From positions 4,441,918-4,505,917 of the forward strand of contig CP071065.1 in the NCBI GenBank assembly GCA_017164015.1: DNA of 64,000 nucleotides, in the 5' to 3' direction. How positions within the stretch are numbered: position 1 is the first letter of the stretch; each line of letters starts with the position of its first letter. The notes beneath the pieces are model-generated. The model was not told the DNA's origin. It searched no databases and worked only from the letters and a program-made list of their open reading frames with translations. Shown here piece after piece: positions 49,165 to 57,958 of the stretch. The DNA is from Nostoc sp. UHCC 0702 (GTDB lineage: Bacteria > Cyanobacteriota > Cyanobacteriia > Cyanobacteriales > Nostocaceae). Made by a program: the position numbers and the translations under genes.

Positions 49165-49199
49165 GCAATGCAGTATAACGCAATATCTGAGGCGAAGGT

Positions 49200-49466
49200 A
49201 TGAGTACCACAAGTTTCAGGCTCGATGATGACCTGGAAGCAAAGCTCGAAATGACCGCAGCGAAACTGCAACGGACGAAAGGCTGGATAATCAACGACGC
49301 TCTACGGCAGTACATTGCACGGGAGGAGCAAAAGCTTAGAATGCTCCAAGAGACACAAGAAGCGATCGCTGACATTGAAGCACAAAGGGTTGTTTCTGGT
49401 GAGGAAGTTATGAAGTGGCTTGAAACCTGGGGAACCACCGTCGAAGCTCCTACACCGAAGATATGA
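49200..49466 (+). CDS. Ribbon-helix-helix antitoxin
   Basis: 88 residues: STTSFRLDDDLEAKLEMTAA is the DNA-binding ribbon and first helix, KGWIINDALRQYIAREEQ the second helix. The C-terminal part would wrap the toxin. GAGGCGAAGG precedes ATG 49200. ATGA overlap with the toxin gene ensures coupled synthesis. It should repress its own promoter. Confidence 0.9.
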   Translation: MSTTSFRLDDDLEAKLEMTAAKLQRTKGWIINDALRQYIAREEQKLRMLQETQEAIADIEAQRVVSGEEVMKWLETWGTTVEAPTPKI

Positions 49467-49738
49467 AGCTTCAGTTCTCAAACAGTGCGGTGCAGGACTT
49501 AGTACGACTAAGAGAGTTCATCGCCCAAAACAATCCGCAGGCGGCAGAACGAGTGTCACTTAGGCTTAGGCAGGCCATAGGAAAACTTGTACTTTATCCA
49601 GACATAGGCCGTCCTGTCTTGGAGCTAGAAAATGTTCGTGAACTGTTCGCCGGAAACTACGTGGTTCGTTACCTCCGTGAGGAAGATACTATATTTGTCT
49701 TACGGGTATGGCACGGCAAGGAATTTCGTGATTTTTAA
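49463..49738 (+). CDS. RelE/ParE-superfamily toxin
   Basis: 91 residues with LQFSNSAVQDLVRLREFIAQ, the two-helix N-terminus, and strands ending NYVVRYLREEDTIFVLRVWH. ParE-type toxins poison gyrase; RelE types cut mRNA. The pattern DIGRPVLELENVRELFAGNY favours the ParE side. Paired with the RHH antitoxin. Confidence 0.9.
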   Translation: MKLQFSNSAVQDLVRLREFIAQNNPQAAERVSLRLRQAIGKLVLYPDIGRPVLELENVRELFAGNYVVRYLREEDTIFVLRVWHGKEFRDF

Positions 49739-49753
49739 GTAAGCACAGAAAAT

Positions 49754-49843
49754 CTATAGCTGGGGACTGGGGACTGGGTGAAAAGCCTCTTTGTGCCTAG
49801 GTTTTATCATCTGTTGATGTCCTAACCACCTTGGCTATTGCTA
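49754..49843 (+). mobile_element. MITE family B, copy 2
   Basis: About 90 bp from CTATAGCTGGGG to TTGGCTATTGCTATA, with inverted TATAGC/GCTATA ends and two GGGGACT units. It begins 15 bp after the toxin stop codon. Confidence 0.7.
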
Positions 49844-50150
49844 TAAATTATAGCCGTAGTCACATAGGTTAGGACAGTGCTGATTGCTCAAAGCCGTGAA
49901 ATAACTAGGTTTATACTCAGCAACGCGCTTGTGCTTTGGCTGTCGGCACAGCGCGCTCTTCGCACTGGCTCCTCAGCACTCAGCACTTTGCTATAATTTA
50001 ACGTGAGTTAGACGGTAGCGAAAAAGGCAAAAAGCTTGCTATGTAAGGATTTGTACAACTGGGCATTCACGGCAGCGATCGCACTTGACAATCAAGACAG
50101 TCGCTACTGGCTAAAGCTGAGGGACTTATCGTAACTGATCCAAATATAGA

Positions 50151-50375
50151 TTTACGAGTCGCAAAAATTGGTTTACGAGTCGCAAAAATTGGTTTACGAG
50201 TCGCAAAAACTGATTTACGAGTTGCAAAAATTGGTTTACGAGTCGCAAAAATTGATTTACGAGTCGCAAAAATTGGTTTACGAGTCACAAAAGCTGATTT
50301 ACGAGTCACAAAAATTGGTTTACGAGTCACAAAAGCTGATTTACGAGTCGCAAAAGTTGATTTACGACTCGCAAA
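50151..50375. repeat. Array of eleven 21-bp palindromic units
   Basis: Units start exactly every 21 bp (50151, 50172, 50193 ... 50361). Each contains TTTACGAGTCGCAAA, a 15-bp imperfect palindrome, and a 6-bp spacer such as AATTGG. The last unit has the centre changed to C. An open frame through it gives (V/I)YESQKL repeats on the plus strand, which I attribute to the 21-bp period. It ends just after the treH stop. Confidence 0.92.
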
Positions 50376-50397
50376 CTTAACTGAGTGCGATCGCACA

Positions 50398-51933
50398 TTA
50401 TCCCACAGACTTTTGTTGTGCTGCTAAGAATTCTAGAACGACACCATTTGTCCAGCCAAAGCCGATTTCGTTGGAACTGTATCCAAAGCAGATTTCGTTG
50501 GAAACATTGATAGAACAGTGTTGCACATCATATTTCTCTACTAAACTGCCATAACGCTCGAATTCTTCAACTACCATGAGTAAGAACTTTTGGGCAATAC
50601 GATCGCCTTCTGTATGATATCCATAACGGTGCAGTCCTTCGACAGCGATATAGGTCAGCGGTGCCCAACCAAAGGGCGCATCCCACTGATTACCAGTGAC
50701 GCGAGTACTGGTAAAGATACCACCTGGGGCTTCAAATAAAGAAAGATTTTCGACGACGCGTCGCGCTTGTGCTTCTGTTGCGAGTCCTAGCCACAATGGA
50801 TAAAACGTAGTAGCAAATTCATAGCGGCGACGTTTGCCACTCTGGAAATGATAATCTAGGTAAAGTCCTTTGTCTTCATCCCAGAGGCAGCGATCTATAC
50901 GCTCATGGCGAATCTCTGCTCGTTCGCGCCATTGCCGCACTATTTCTTCATGCCCTAAAATATCATAAATTTGTGCCAAGTCTAGTTCCATTTGATAAAG
51001 CAAACTGTTGAGGCACACGGGAGCGTAATGTAAGATATCAATACTGAAAGGCCCAAAGCGATTGGTGATGTCAAAGCCAGACTCGCGCATGGTGCGATCG
51101 CCTTTATAAAAAAGGTTGGTTAGTTTGTCATTTTCGCGATCGTAGAAAAGACTGACATCATAATCTTCAATTTCAAACCTTTGGTAGTATTCTTTGACGC
51201 GATCATAGTGGCTTTTTCCTTCCTCATCGCGTTCGGAAAATAACACTTCCGGCGCAGGGCCTTCCCCAAAAGCATAAAATCGAGACAAGCCTGTAGCGGG
51301 ATTCAAATGCGGCGGCACTACCCAGTAATAATAAAATCGCTCTAGTAGTGGTAAAGCTGACTTTAGCCATGTTTCATCTTGAGTATGTTGGAATAGCGCC
51401 AACACCATCAAACTGAGGACAGGAGGCTGCGATCGCGACAACATATAAGTCCGGTTAGCGTTGAGAATTGTACCATAATGCTGCACTTGGTACAATAACT
51501 GATCAACTTGGCTTTGGGCTAACTCTAATTCCCCATCCTGCAACAGCCCCAGTAATATAAAGTAGCTGTCCCAACCATACATTTCATTAAAACGTCCACC
51601 AGGGACAACATAAGGCCCTGGTAAGTATAGCAACCCATGTTGTCGAATCGCCTCAACTTCTGTGGGGAGAGTGCGAATTTCCAGTTGTTGCATATCCTTT
51701 TTCGACAGCGATCGCTCCAACACAGACTGAACATTGGGACAATCTTCTGAGGGCGAAATGTATACAATCCAGGGAGTTTCTGGTTTATGCTCTAACTTGG
51801 TATCCTTGGCAGATTGCAACAAATGTTCGTGCGATCGCGTTAAAGTTTTCCAAGTTTTTTTGATATATCTCCGTACAGCGTAAATCTGGTCAGCGGCTAG
51901 TGTTGATGAAGTTTGTGTAGATTTATTGGTCAT
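50398..51933 (-). CDS. treH: Trehalase (GH37)
   Basis: 511 residues, cytosolic. Hydrolyses trehalose to two glucoses with inversion. Signature 1 PGGRFNEMYGWDSY is near 112, signature 2 QWDAPFGWAP near 413, and the (alpha/alpha)6 barrel is full length. Near the C-terminus a small in-frame duplication gives SNEICFGYSSNEIGFGW, absent in the general pattern. It is followed upstream by treY and treZ on the same strand, but 260 bp of tandem repeats separate it from treY, so separate control is likely. In Nostoc, low trehalase activity during drying lets trehalose rise. Confidence 0.93.
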   Translation of the reverse strand: MTNKSTQTSSTLAADQIYAVRRYIKKTWKTLTRSHEHLLQSAKDTKLEHKPETPWIVYISPSEDCPNVQSVLERSLSKKDMQQLEIRTLPTEVEAIRQHGLLYLPGPYVVPGGRFNEMYGWDSYFILLGLLQDGELELAQSQVDQLLYQVQHYGTILNANRTYMLSRSQPPVLSLMVLALFQHTQDETWLKSALPLLERFYYYWVVPPHLNPATGLSRFYAFGEGPAPEVLFSERDEEGKSHYDRVKEYYQRFEIEDYDVSLFYDRENDKLTNLFYKGDRTMRESGFDITNRFGPFSIDILHYAPVCLNSLLYQMELDLAQIYDILGHEEIVRQWRERAEIRHERIDRCLWDEDKGLYLDYHFQSGKRRRYEFATTFYPLWLGLATEAQARRVVENLSLFEAPGGIFTSTRVTGNQWDAPFGWAPLTYIAVEGLHRYGYHTEGDRIAQKFLLMVVEEFERYGSLVEKYDVQHCSINVSNEICFGYSSNEIGFGWTNGVVLEFLAAQQKSVG

Positions 51934-51949
51934 AATTTCATCTTTATTT

Positions 51950-52195
51950 AGGGAGTGGGGAGTGGGGGAGATGGGGAGATGGGGGATGGGGGAGATGAGG
52001 GAGATGAGGGGGATGAGGGGGATGAGGGGGATGGGGGAGATGAGGGGGATGGGGGAGATGAGGGGGATGGGGGAGATGAGGGAGATGGGGAGATAAGGGG
52101 GATAAGGGAAATATTTCCTAACTCTTAACTCCTAACTCCTAACTCCTAACTCCTCACTCCTAACTCCTAACTCCTAACTCCTAACTCCTAACTCC
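51950..52195. repeat. G-rich and (CTAACTC)n tandem repeats between treH and treY
   Basis: Many (GGGGGATGA)-type units followed by about ten CTAACTC units, slightly varied. Confidence 0.9.
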
Positions 52196-54984
52196 TAACT
52201 AATTAATAGGGCGACGGGGAAATGGGCGAGGACTTGGCCGATGGGTAAAGTTCCTGTAACTTGTAAGGTTTGTTCGGTGAGAACATTTTTCCAAGCTGAG
52301 GAAGTGTTGGGGGGTAATTGCAGGTGTGTATCTTGCCATACATCATTGCCCAAGGGGTTTTCTCCTGGCTGAATCAGACTTGTGAAAAAGCGAGGCGCGA
52401 TGGCGATCGCTGTTTGATTTCCTTGTCGCCGGGCAAAGGCGATAATATGATTGGCGTGGCTTCCCTGAATTTCTAAGGGCAAATAGTCACCTTCAGTGAA
52501 TAATGCAAGATAGTTGTTTCTAGCTTTGAGTAGTTGTGCTGTTAAAAACAGTTTGATTCTGCCATCAGTTTTATGAGTGAGTAATTCCTGAATCAGTGCG
52601 AGAATGTCTGTTTTGATTTGTTCTCGGATGTTACTCAAGTAACCACGTCGCAGTTCAAAATCCACAGGACGACGGTTATCTGGATCGACTAAACTCAAAT
52701 CCCAAAGTTCCGTTCCTTGGTAAAAGTCTGGTACGCCTGGTGCGGTAGCCTTGAGTAAAGTTTGAGAAAGGGAATTGAATATACCATAGTAGGCAATTCG
52801 CTGTTGAAAGGGGCCAAAGGCTTCTAGAAATTGACCCGATATAGATGAATCTAGCACTTTTTCAATAAAGGAGACACATGCTTGTTCGTATTCGCTATCA
52901 GGACGCAACCAGGCTGTATGTACTTTCGCTTCCCGAATCGCTTTAATCATGTAGTCCTTAACTCTTTCTACAAAAGATGATTGTTCGTGTTCCTCAAAGG
53001 GAAACGCCCCCACCAGCGTTTGATAGAGAAAATACTCATCGTTGCGGTCTGGTATCGCAAAACCGTGGCGATCGCTGCGACGATCTTGATTAAGATAACT
53101 CCAAATATTGACTTGTTCCTCCCACTGCTGTGGTATTTCTGACAACACATTCAACCTTGCACGCACATCTTCGCCGCGCTTGGTATCGTGGGTGGCTGTG
53201 GCGTTCATGGTGTGGGGCCAGTTTGCTTGGTGCTTCTGGTTAAAAGTATGGAATTGGGCTGTGGAAATGCCAAAATGACTAGGATTACCCCCCACTTCAT
53301 TCAGCGACAGCAAGCGGTTGTAAACATATAGCGTCGTGTCTTCTACACCTTTGGCCATTAATGGGCCGCTGTATTGCTGCATTCTTAAAACAAAGTAGAT
53401 CCATTGTTCACGTTCTGTCTGTGTCAGAGAGTCATCAAACTCCAACAGCATCAACTTTTCAATAAAAGTCAATTCATTTTGCAACAAAGGTACTTGTTCT
53501 CTAGCTTGGCGAATGACTTCAATAATAGTGGCGCGATCGCTTGCTGAAATTTCATCAGGGGTGATGTAGGTGCGATAAACAGGAAATACTGTTAAAACTT
53601 CCGCGATCGCTCGTTTCAATCCATTCAAAGTAAAGTCATTGGCATAGCGATATTTGTTAGAAATATTCTTCAACAAAATGGCTAGATTATCAATGTCACC
53701 TGCTAAATTTTTCTCCAGAATTAAGTGTTTTTTCTCCTTTACTAAGGATGCATAGCTTACTCGTAAATTGATAAATCCATGATAAATATTATCAAACCAC
53801 AATTGAGTATCAGATTGACAAAATACACCATTGACATAATTTAAAAAATCATACCCAGATGTGCCTTGAATATCCCAGTTTTCCGGCAATTCTTCGGTAA
53901 GTTCCAAGATTTTTTCAACGGTGATGTAAACATCTCCCATCTTTTCCCGCAGCCGTTGCAAATATTCCAGGGGATTATAAAGACCGTCGATATGGTCAAT
54001 GCGTAAACCTGTAAATTTACCTTCTGCAACTAACTTTTTAATCAAAGAATGGGTATTATTAAATACCCGCGAATCCTCAACCTTTACAGAAATGAGTTCG
54101 TTGACAGTAAAGAAACGGCGATAGTTCATTTCTTCCGCCCCAACCTTCCAAAAGGCGAGACGGTAAAATTGGTCTTTTAATAATTCATCTAACAAATTAA
54201 AACTGTCTGAATTTCCCACATCTCCATTAAAGATTTTCAGATTATCCTCAATAAATTCGTGGATATCATCGTTTGTGGTATAAAGTTCCCAAATTAAACC
54301 TTTAATAAATGCGATTTGGTCTTGTCGCTGTTTGTCAACAACCTCCAAAGGCACATTTTTGAGAATGTAAAGAATCCCCAATAACTTAATAAAATCAGGA
54401 TGATTGCGTCCTAGCTTGCGCGTAATTTTGCCCAGATTGTAGCTGAGAAATTTGGTGTAGGACTCTAGCCGCAACGGCAATTTTAAACTGTAATAGTTGA
54501 CAGTTAACCCAGTTTGTGTATATTGCAGTTGAATGTCTCCCTTTTCCAGGGATACACCGTAGAAATCGCCCAACAACGGTGCGAGAATTCTTTCTTGGCG
54601 ATCGGCAAACGGGGCATTCCAACCTAAATCAAAGTAGTCAGTATAACCCGAATCTGGGCCATGTTCCAACACATCCATTAAGTAGTGATTTTCGCTACTA
54701 TAAGCCATGTGATTGGGTACAATATCTTGCAACCAGCCCATACCAAGGGATTGGAGTTCACTGATTAATGCTTCAAACTCCTCGGTAGTTCCTAATTCTG
54801 GATTGAGTTGAGCAGCATCAACTACATCATAGCCATGAGTACTACTAGAACGAGCTTTAAAAATAGGAGAAGCATACAAATCAGAAATCCCTAAATCTGC
54901 CAAATAAGCCGCGATCGCTTTTGCATTTTCAAAGCCAAATTCAGGTGTGAATTGAATTCGATAAGTTGTGGTTGGAATTCGCAT
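52195..54984 (-). CDS. treY: Malto-oligosyltrehalose synthase (GH13)
   Basis: 929 residues. Turns the reducing end of maltodextrins into a trehalose unit by intramolecular transglucosylation. GH13 regions: DIVPNHMAY near 92, GLRIDHIDGL near 331 with the nucleophile Asp, TVEKILE near 354 with the acid Glu, and ATHDTKRGED near 597. Length is normal for TreY. ATG 54984 begins MRIPTTTYRIQF, the usual start. TreZ is encoded upstream with a 190-bp gap. The last codons overlap a CTAACTC repeat. Confidence 0.96.
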   Translation of the reverse strand: MRIPTTTYRIQFTPEFGFENAKAIAAYLADLGISDLYASPIFKARSSSTHGYDVVDAAQLNPELGTTEEFEALISELQSLGMGWLQDIVPNHMAYSSENHYLMDVLEHGPDSGYTDYFDLGWNAPFADRQERILAPLLGDFYGVSLEKGDIQLQYTQTGLTVNYYSLKLPLRLESYTKFLSYNLGKITRKLGRNHPDFIKLLGILYILKNVPLEVVDKQRQDQIAFIKGLIWELYTTNDDIHEFIEDNLKIFNGDVGNSDSFNLLDELLKDQFYRLAFWKVGAEEMNYRRFFTVNELISVKVEDSRVFNNTHSLIKKLVAEGKFTGLRIDHIDGLYNPLEYLQRLREKMGDVYITVEKILELTEELPENWDIQGTSGYDFLNYVNGVFCQSDTQLWFDNIYHGFINLRVSYASLVKEKKHLILEKNLAGDIDNLAILLKNISNKYRYANDFTLNGLKRAIAEVLTVFPVYRTYITPDEISASDRATIIEVIRQAREQVPLLQNELTFIEKLMLLEFDDSLTQTEREQWIYFVLRMQQYSGPLMAKGVEDTTLYVYNRLLSLNEVGGNPSHFGISTAQFHTFNQKHQANWPHTMNATATHDTKRGEDVRARLNVLSEIPQQWEEQVNIWSYLNQDRRSDRHGFAIPDRNDEYFLYQTLVGAFPFEEHEQSSFVERVKDYMIKAIREAKVHTAWLRPDSEYEQACVSFIEKVLDSSISGQFLEAFGPFQQRIAYYGIFNSLSQTLLKATAPGVPDFYQGTELWDLSLVDPDNRRPVDFELRRGYLSNIREQIKTDILALIQELLTHKTDGRIKLFLTAQLLKARNNYLALFTEGDYLPLEIQGSHANHIIAFARRQGNQTAIAIAPRFFTSLIQPGENPLGNDVWQDTHLQLPPNTSSAWKNVLTEQTLQVTGTLPIGQVLAHFPVALLIS

Positions 54985-55096
54985 GGATTTGTTTTTGGTG
55001 AAAGAGAGATCAGGGCGTTGTTGAATAATTGGATTTACTCACGCAGAGGCGCAAAATAGAGAGGACAAGAGGAATATCTTCCTGACAACTGACAAC

Positions 55097-55201
55097 TATA
55101 GCTGGGGACTGGGGACTGGGGACTGGGGACTGGGTGAAAAGCCTTTTTGTGTCTAGGTTTTATCATCTGTTGATGTCCTAACCACCTTGGCTATTGCTAT
55201 A
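55097..55201 (+). mobile_element. MITE family B, copy 3, overlapping the treZ 3' end
   Basis: From TATAGCTGGGGACTGGGGAC to TTGGCTATTGCTATA. The right end supplies the treZ stop codon and the last few codons. Confidence 0.75.
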
Positions 55202-57049
55202 ACTCTCTAATTCATACAAAACTAAACTGTTGGGTTGCAGTTGCAGTTCTTGTCCGACTGATAGATTTTGGGGTGCTTGAGAACCAGGGCCAGCCCATGA
55301 TGTATCTGCTGAGTCTAATAGTTTGTTTCCATGACTTTGAATTGGTAGGGTTGTTGTGATGGGAGATGAATTAAAATTCATCGCAAATATTAGTTGACTG
55401 GTTTCGCACCAACGACGCACGACGACTAACTGTTTGTCTTCATCGCTTGTGGCTTCGATGAAGTCGCGGTCTTGTTTAAGCAGTACTGGATGGGTTTTGC
55501 GTAAATTAATTAATTGGCGATACCAATTTAGTAAGACTTTGTGCTGTCCTTCGTTGCGTAATTGCCAATTGAGTTTAGAAGCTAAAAAAGTTTCTGCTGA
55601 TTCTGGATCTGGTGGATTTTCTGCGTAATGAAATGCTTCAAATTCTTGCTTGCGTCCGGCTCGCACTGCTTGAATTAAATCTGGGTCGGAGTGACTAACA
55701 AAGTAAATAAAGGGTGCGGTTTCGCCGTATTCTTCTCCCATGAATAATAGGGGTAAGTTCGGTGATAGCAGTACAGCAGCGGCGGCTAATTTCAGTCCTT
55801 CAAATGAAATACGATCCCAAAGGCGATCGCCTTTCATTTGATTGCCGATTTGATCGTGATTTTGAATGCAGACTACAAATTGTGATGGTGAGCGATCGCG
55901 GCATGATATACCATGATAGCGGTGGCGATGGGGCGCGTACTGCCAATCGTAAATGAAGGTATCTGTATAAGCTTTTGCTAATTGACTACATTGCCCGAAA
56001 TCTTGATAATATCCTTGGCGATCGCCTGTTACAAGTGCGTGCAATGCATGGTGAAAATCATCATTCCATTGGGCATCAAGTCCATATCCACCCAGTTCTG
56101 GCGGACGAATTATTTGCGGATTATTTAAGTCACTTTCTGCTATTAAGTGACGTTTCCATGTTTGCCCTTGTGATTTGAAGTGATGTACTGCTTCTGCCAA
56201 TTCCCATAAAAAATGTTTGGCACCCAAATCATAAATTGCTTGAATAGCATCAAGTCGCAATGCATCAATATGAAACTCTCGTAACCAATAAAGCGCATTT
56301 TCAATGAAATAATTTCGCACACCTTGATTGTAGGCGCCATCGAAATTCATTGCATTGCCCCACGGTGTTTTATAGGTTTTGGTAAAGTAGGGCGCATACT
56401 GACCCATATAATTACCTTCTGGGCCGAAGTGATTATACACTACATCCAGCACCACAGCAATACCATGTTGGTGGCAAGCATTTACCAATTGTTTCAAAGC
56501 GGCTGGATTACCGTAGGAACTTTGCACAGCAAAGGGATAAACGCCATCATAGCCCCAATTGCGGAATGCCAGAGAAGCCTCAATATGAGTGTCTCCTGGA
56601 AACTGAGCAATGGGCATAATTTCAATAGCGTTAATTCCCAGTTCCTGCAAATCTGGGAGGCGGTCAATAATGGCGGTGAAAGTTCCTTCGGGGGTGAATG
56701 TGCCAACGTGGAGTTCATAGAAAATCATCGACTCCAAAGGAACGCCAGCCCAACCTGCATCTGTCCACTCAAACTGATGTTCAACAACTTGAGACGGCCC
56801 GTGAACTCCTTGGGGCTGATACTGCGACGCCGGATCGGCAAAGGCGTTTTCATCATTTAAGATGTATCGGTAAAGCGTACCCGGATACACATCGTTTAGT
56901 TTTGTCTGCCAATATCCTTCTTCGACAGGTTTAAGCGGTATTACCTGCTGTTGTGGCGACAAAATTTGCACCGCGACGCTGTTTAATGTCGGAGACCAAA
57001 CTGTAAACTCACATTCCCCGTTACCTAAGTAGTGAGCGCCAATTTTCAC
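55178..57049 (-). CDS. treZ: Malto-oligosyltrehalose trehalohydrolase (GH13)
   Basis: 623 residues. Releases trehalose from the ends made by TreY. An N-terminal E-set domain (1-105) precedes the barrel. VVLDVVYNHFGPEGN is near 202, ALRLDAIQAIYD near 263 with the nucleophile, HLIAESDLN near 303, and CIQNHDQIGNQ near 395. The C-terminal YSNSQGG and the stop are coded by the MITE at 55097-55201, so the original end is replaced; the rest is intact. It is the first gene of the trehalose cluster. Confidence 0.95.
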   Translation of the reverse strand: MKIGAHYLGNGECEFTVWSPTLNSVAVQILSPQQQVIPLKPVEEGYWQTKLNDVYPGTLYRYILNDENAFADPASQYQPQGVHGPSQVVEHQFEWTDAGWAGVPLESMIFYELHVGTFTPEGTFTAIIDRLPDLQELGINAIEIMPIAQFPGDTHIEASLAFRNWGYDGVYPFAVQSSYGNPAALKQLVNACHQHGIAVVLDVVYNHFGPEGNYMGQYAPYFTKTYKTPWGNAMNFDGAYNQGVRNYFIENALYWLREFHIDALRLDAIQAIYDLGAKHFLWELAEAVHHFKSQGQTWKRHLIAESDLNNPQIIRPPELGGYGLDAQWNDDFHHALHALVTGDRQGYYQDFGQCSQLAKAYTDTFIYDWQYAPHRHRYHGISCRDRSPSQFVVCIQNHDQIGNQMKGDRLWDRISFEGLKLAAAAVLLSPNLPLLFMGEEYGETAPFIYFVSHSDPDLIQAVRAGRKQEFEAFHYAENPPDPESAETFLASKLNWQLRNEGQHKVLLNWYRQLINLRKTHPVLLKQDRDFIEATSDEDKQLVVVRRWCETSQLIFAMNFNSSPITTTLPIQSHGNKLLDSADTSWAGPGSQAPQNLSVGQELQLQPNSLVLYELESYSNSQGG

Positions 57050-57222
57050 GCACTATCCTCCCATTGTATTATTTACAAACACACCAGAAGTATTATGGTT
57101 TTTTACAGGATTATTAGCTAGCATCTAAAGAGGCGTATTTATGCACTGAAAGGATAGTATTTATACACCCAAAGGCATATTTATTTGTACCAATTTTATT
57201 CATCTTTGCAACATATGGATTA

Positions 57223-57266
57223 GTAGGGGCGTACAGCTGTAGGGGCGTACAGCTGTACGCCCCTAC
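57223..57266. repeat. REP-like palindrome with an extra half, left of RAYT
   Basis: A 28-bp perfect palindrome (GTAGGGGCGTACAG and its complement) at 57239-57266, preceded by a half copy at 57223-57238. Confidence 0.9.
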
Positions 57267-57278
57267 ACACAATCAACA

Positions 57279-57836
57279 TCACCATTTGGAAGGATTATTT
57301 GGATGCAATTGATCCTTCATCCAGACTATTGGATTCGTCTGGACATAATGACGAATCTTTTGCAGTGATGATTCATTACGAATAATATGATCGTAATAAT
57401 TACGCTGCCAAATTAATGTTCCAGGAGCATTACGATCAAGGTTGATGCGTTTAGTCGTAGCCGATTTGAATCCAGCAATGAAGGATGATAGCGATCGCGG
57501 TCTACGATACAACATGGGCGTTGGTAGGGGCGTACAGCTGTACGCCCCTACGGTTGGTTGTACAGATTGTTTGATGGTCACAATACCGTGCAGGTGATTG
57601 GGCATTATAATCCATTCATCCAATTCAAAATCAGGTCGAATATCTAATGTTCGCATCCATTCATCGGCTACAATCTTGCCAAATTCATTTAACTCCATCG
57701 TGCCATCTGCGATCGCCCCAAACAAGCATTGTCTTTGATGGGTGCAAATAGTGACAAAATAGGCTCCAGCTTGAGAATAATCATATCCCTTCAGTCGAAT
57801 TGAGTGCCGATGGTGTCTTGCAGGGTTATATTTCAT
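57279..57836 (-). CDS. REP-associated tyrosine transposase (RAYT, Y1 family)
   Basis: 185 residues. Y1 HUH enzyme that nicks single-stranded DNA at REP sequences. GAYFVTICTHQRQCLFG is the usual beginning, IIMPNHLHGIV holds the HUH pair, and KIRHYVQTNPIVW has the catalytic Tyr. A REP-like palindrome at 57524-57551 is inside the gene and codes for VGAYSCTPLP without breaking the frame. Further copies flank the gene on both sides, as expected for RAYT modules. Confidence 0.92.
   Translation of the reverse strand: MKYNPARHHRHSIRLKGYDYSQAGAYFVTICTHQRQCLFGAIADGTMELNEFGKIVADEWMRTLDIRPDFELDEWIIMPNHLHGIVTIKQSVQPTVGAYSCTPLPTPMLYRRPRSLSSFIAGFKSATTKRINLDRNAPGTLIWQRNYYDHIIRNESSLQKIRHYVQTNPIVWMKDQLHPNNPSKW
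57524..57551. repeat. REP-like palindrome inside the RAYT gene
   Basis: Identical 28-bp palindrome to those at 57239 and 57884; translated in frame. Confidence 0.95.
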
Positions 57837-57883
57837 TTCATTTAATTTGTGATGGTATTCTAACCATTAAATTGCCCAGAAAT

Positions 57884-57911
57884 GTAGGGGCGTACAGCTG
57901 TACGCCCCTAC
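57884..57911. repeat. REP-like palindrome, upstream of RAYT
   Basis: Identical 28-bp palindrome; it lies between RAYT and the divergent nitrilase-fold gene, 48 bp before the latter. Confidence 0.95.
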
Positions 57912-57958
57912 GATTGTTTAAAAATTGACAGTATGAAAATTTGGATACAGAGGGGAGC

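Larger units (their letters stand above)
48576..49199. other. Gene-free stretch composed of dispersed repeats
   Basis: In order: AGGACTTACGCA (MITE/IS701-like end) at about 48592; an inverted MITE copy from 48755 to about 48990; inside it, inverted TTCGACTGCGCTCA and TGAGCGCAGTCGAA; two units of the 21-bp palindromic repeat from 48993; and the toxin-antitoxin promoter. Confidence 0.7.

Noticed and set aside
50151..50375. CRISPR-like regular repeat array
   Set aside because: Period is 21 bp with a nearly constant 6-bp spacer; there are no variable spacers, leader or cas genes.
50067..50396. Repeat-protein genes on both strands in the 21-bp array ((V/I)YESQKL or FATRKPI units)
   Set aside because: 21 is a multiple of 3, so open frames on both strands follow from the repeat itself; no start site or conserved flanks.
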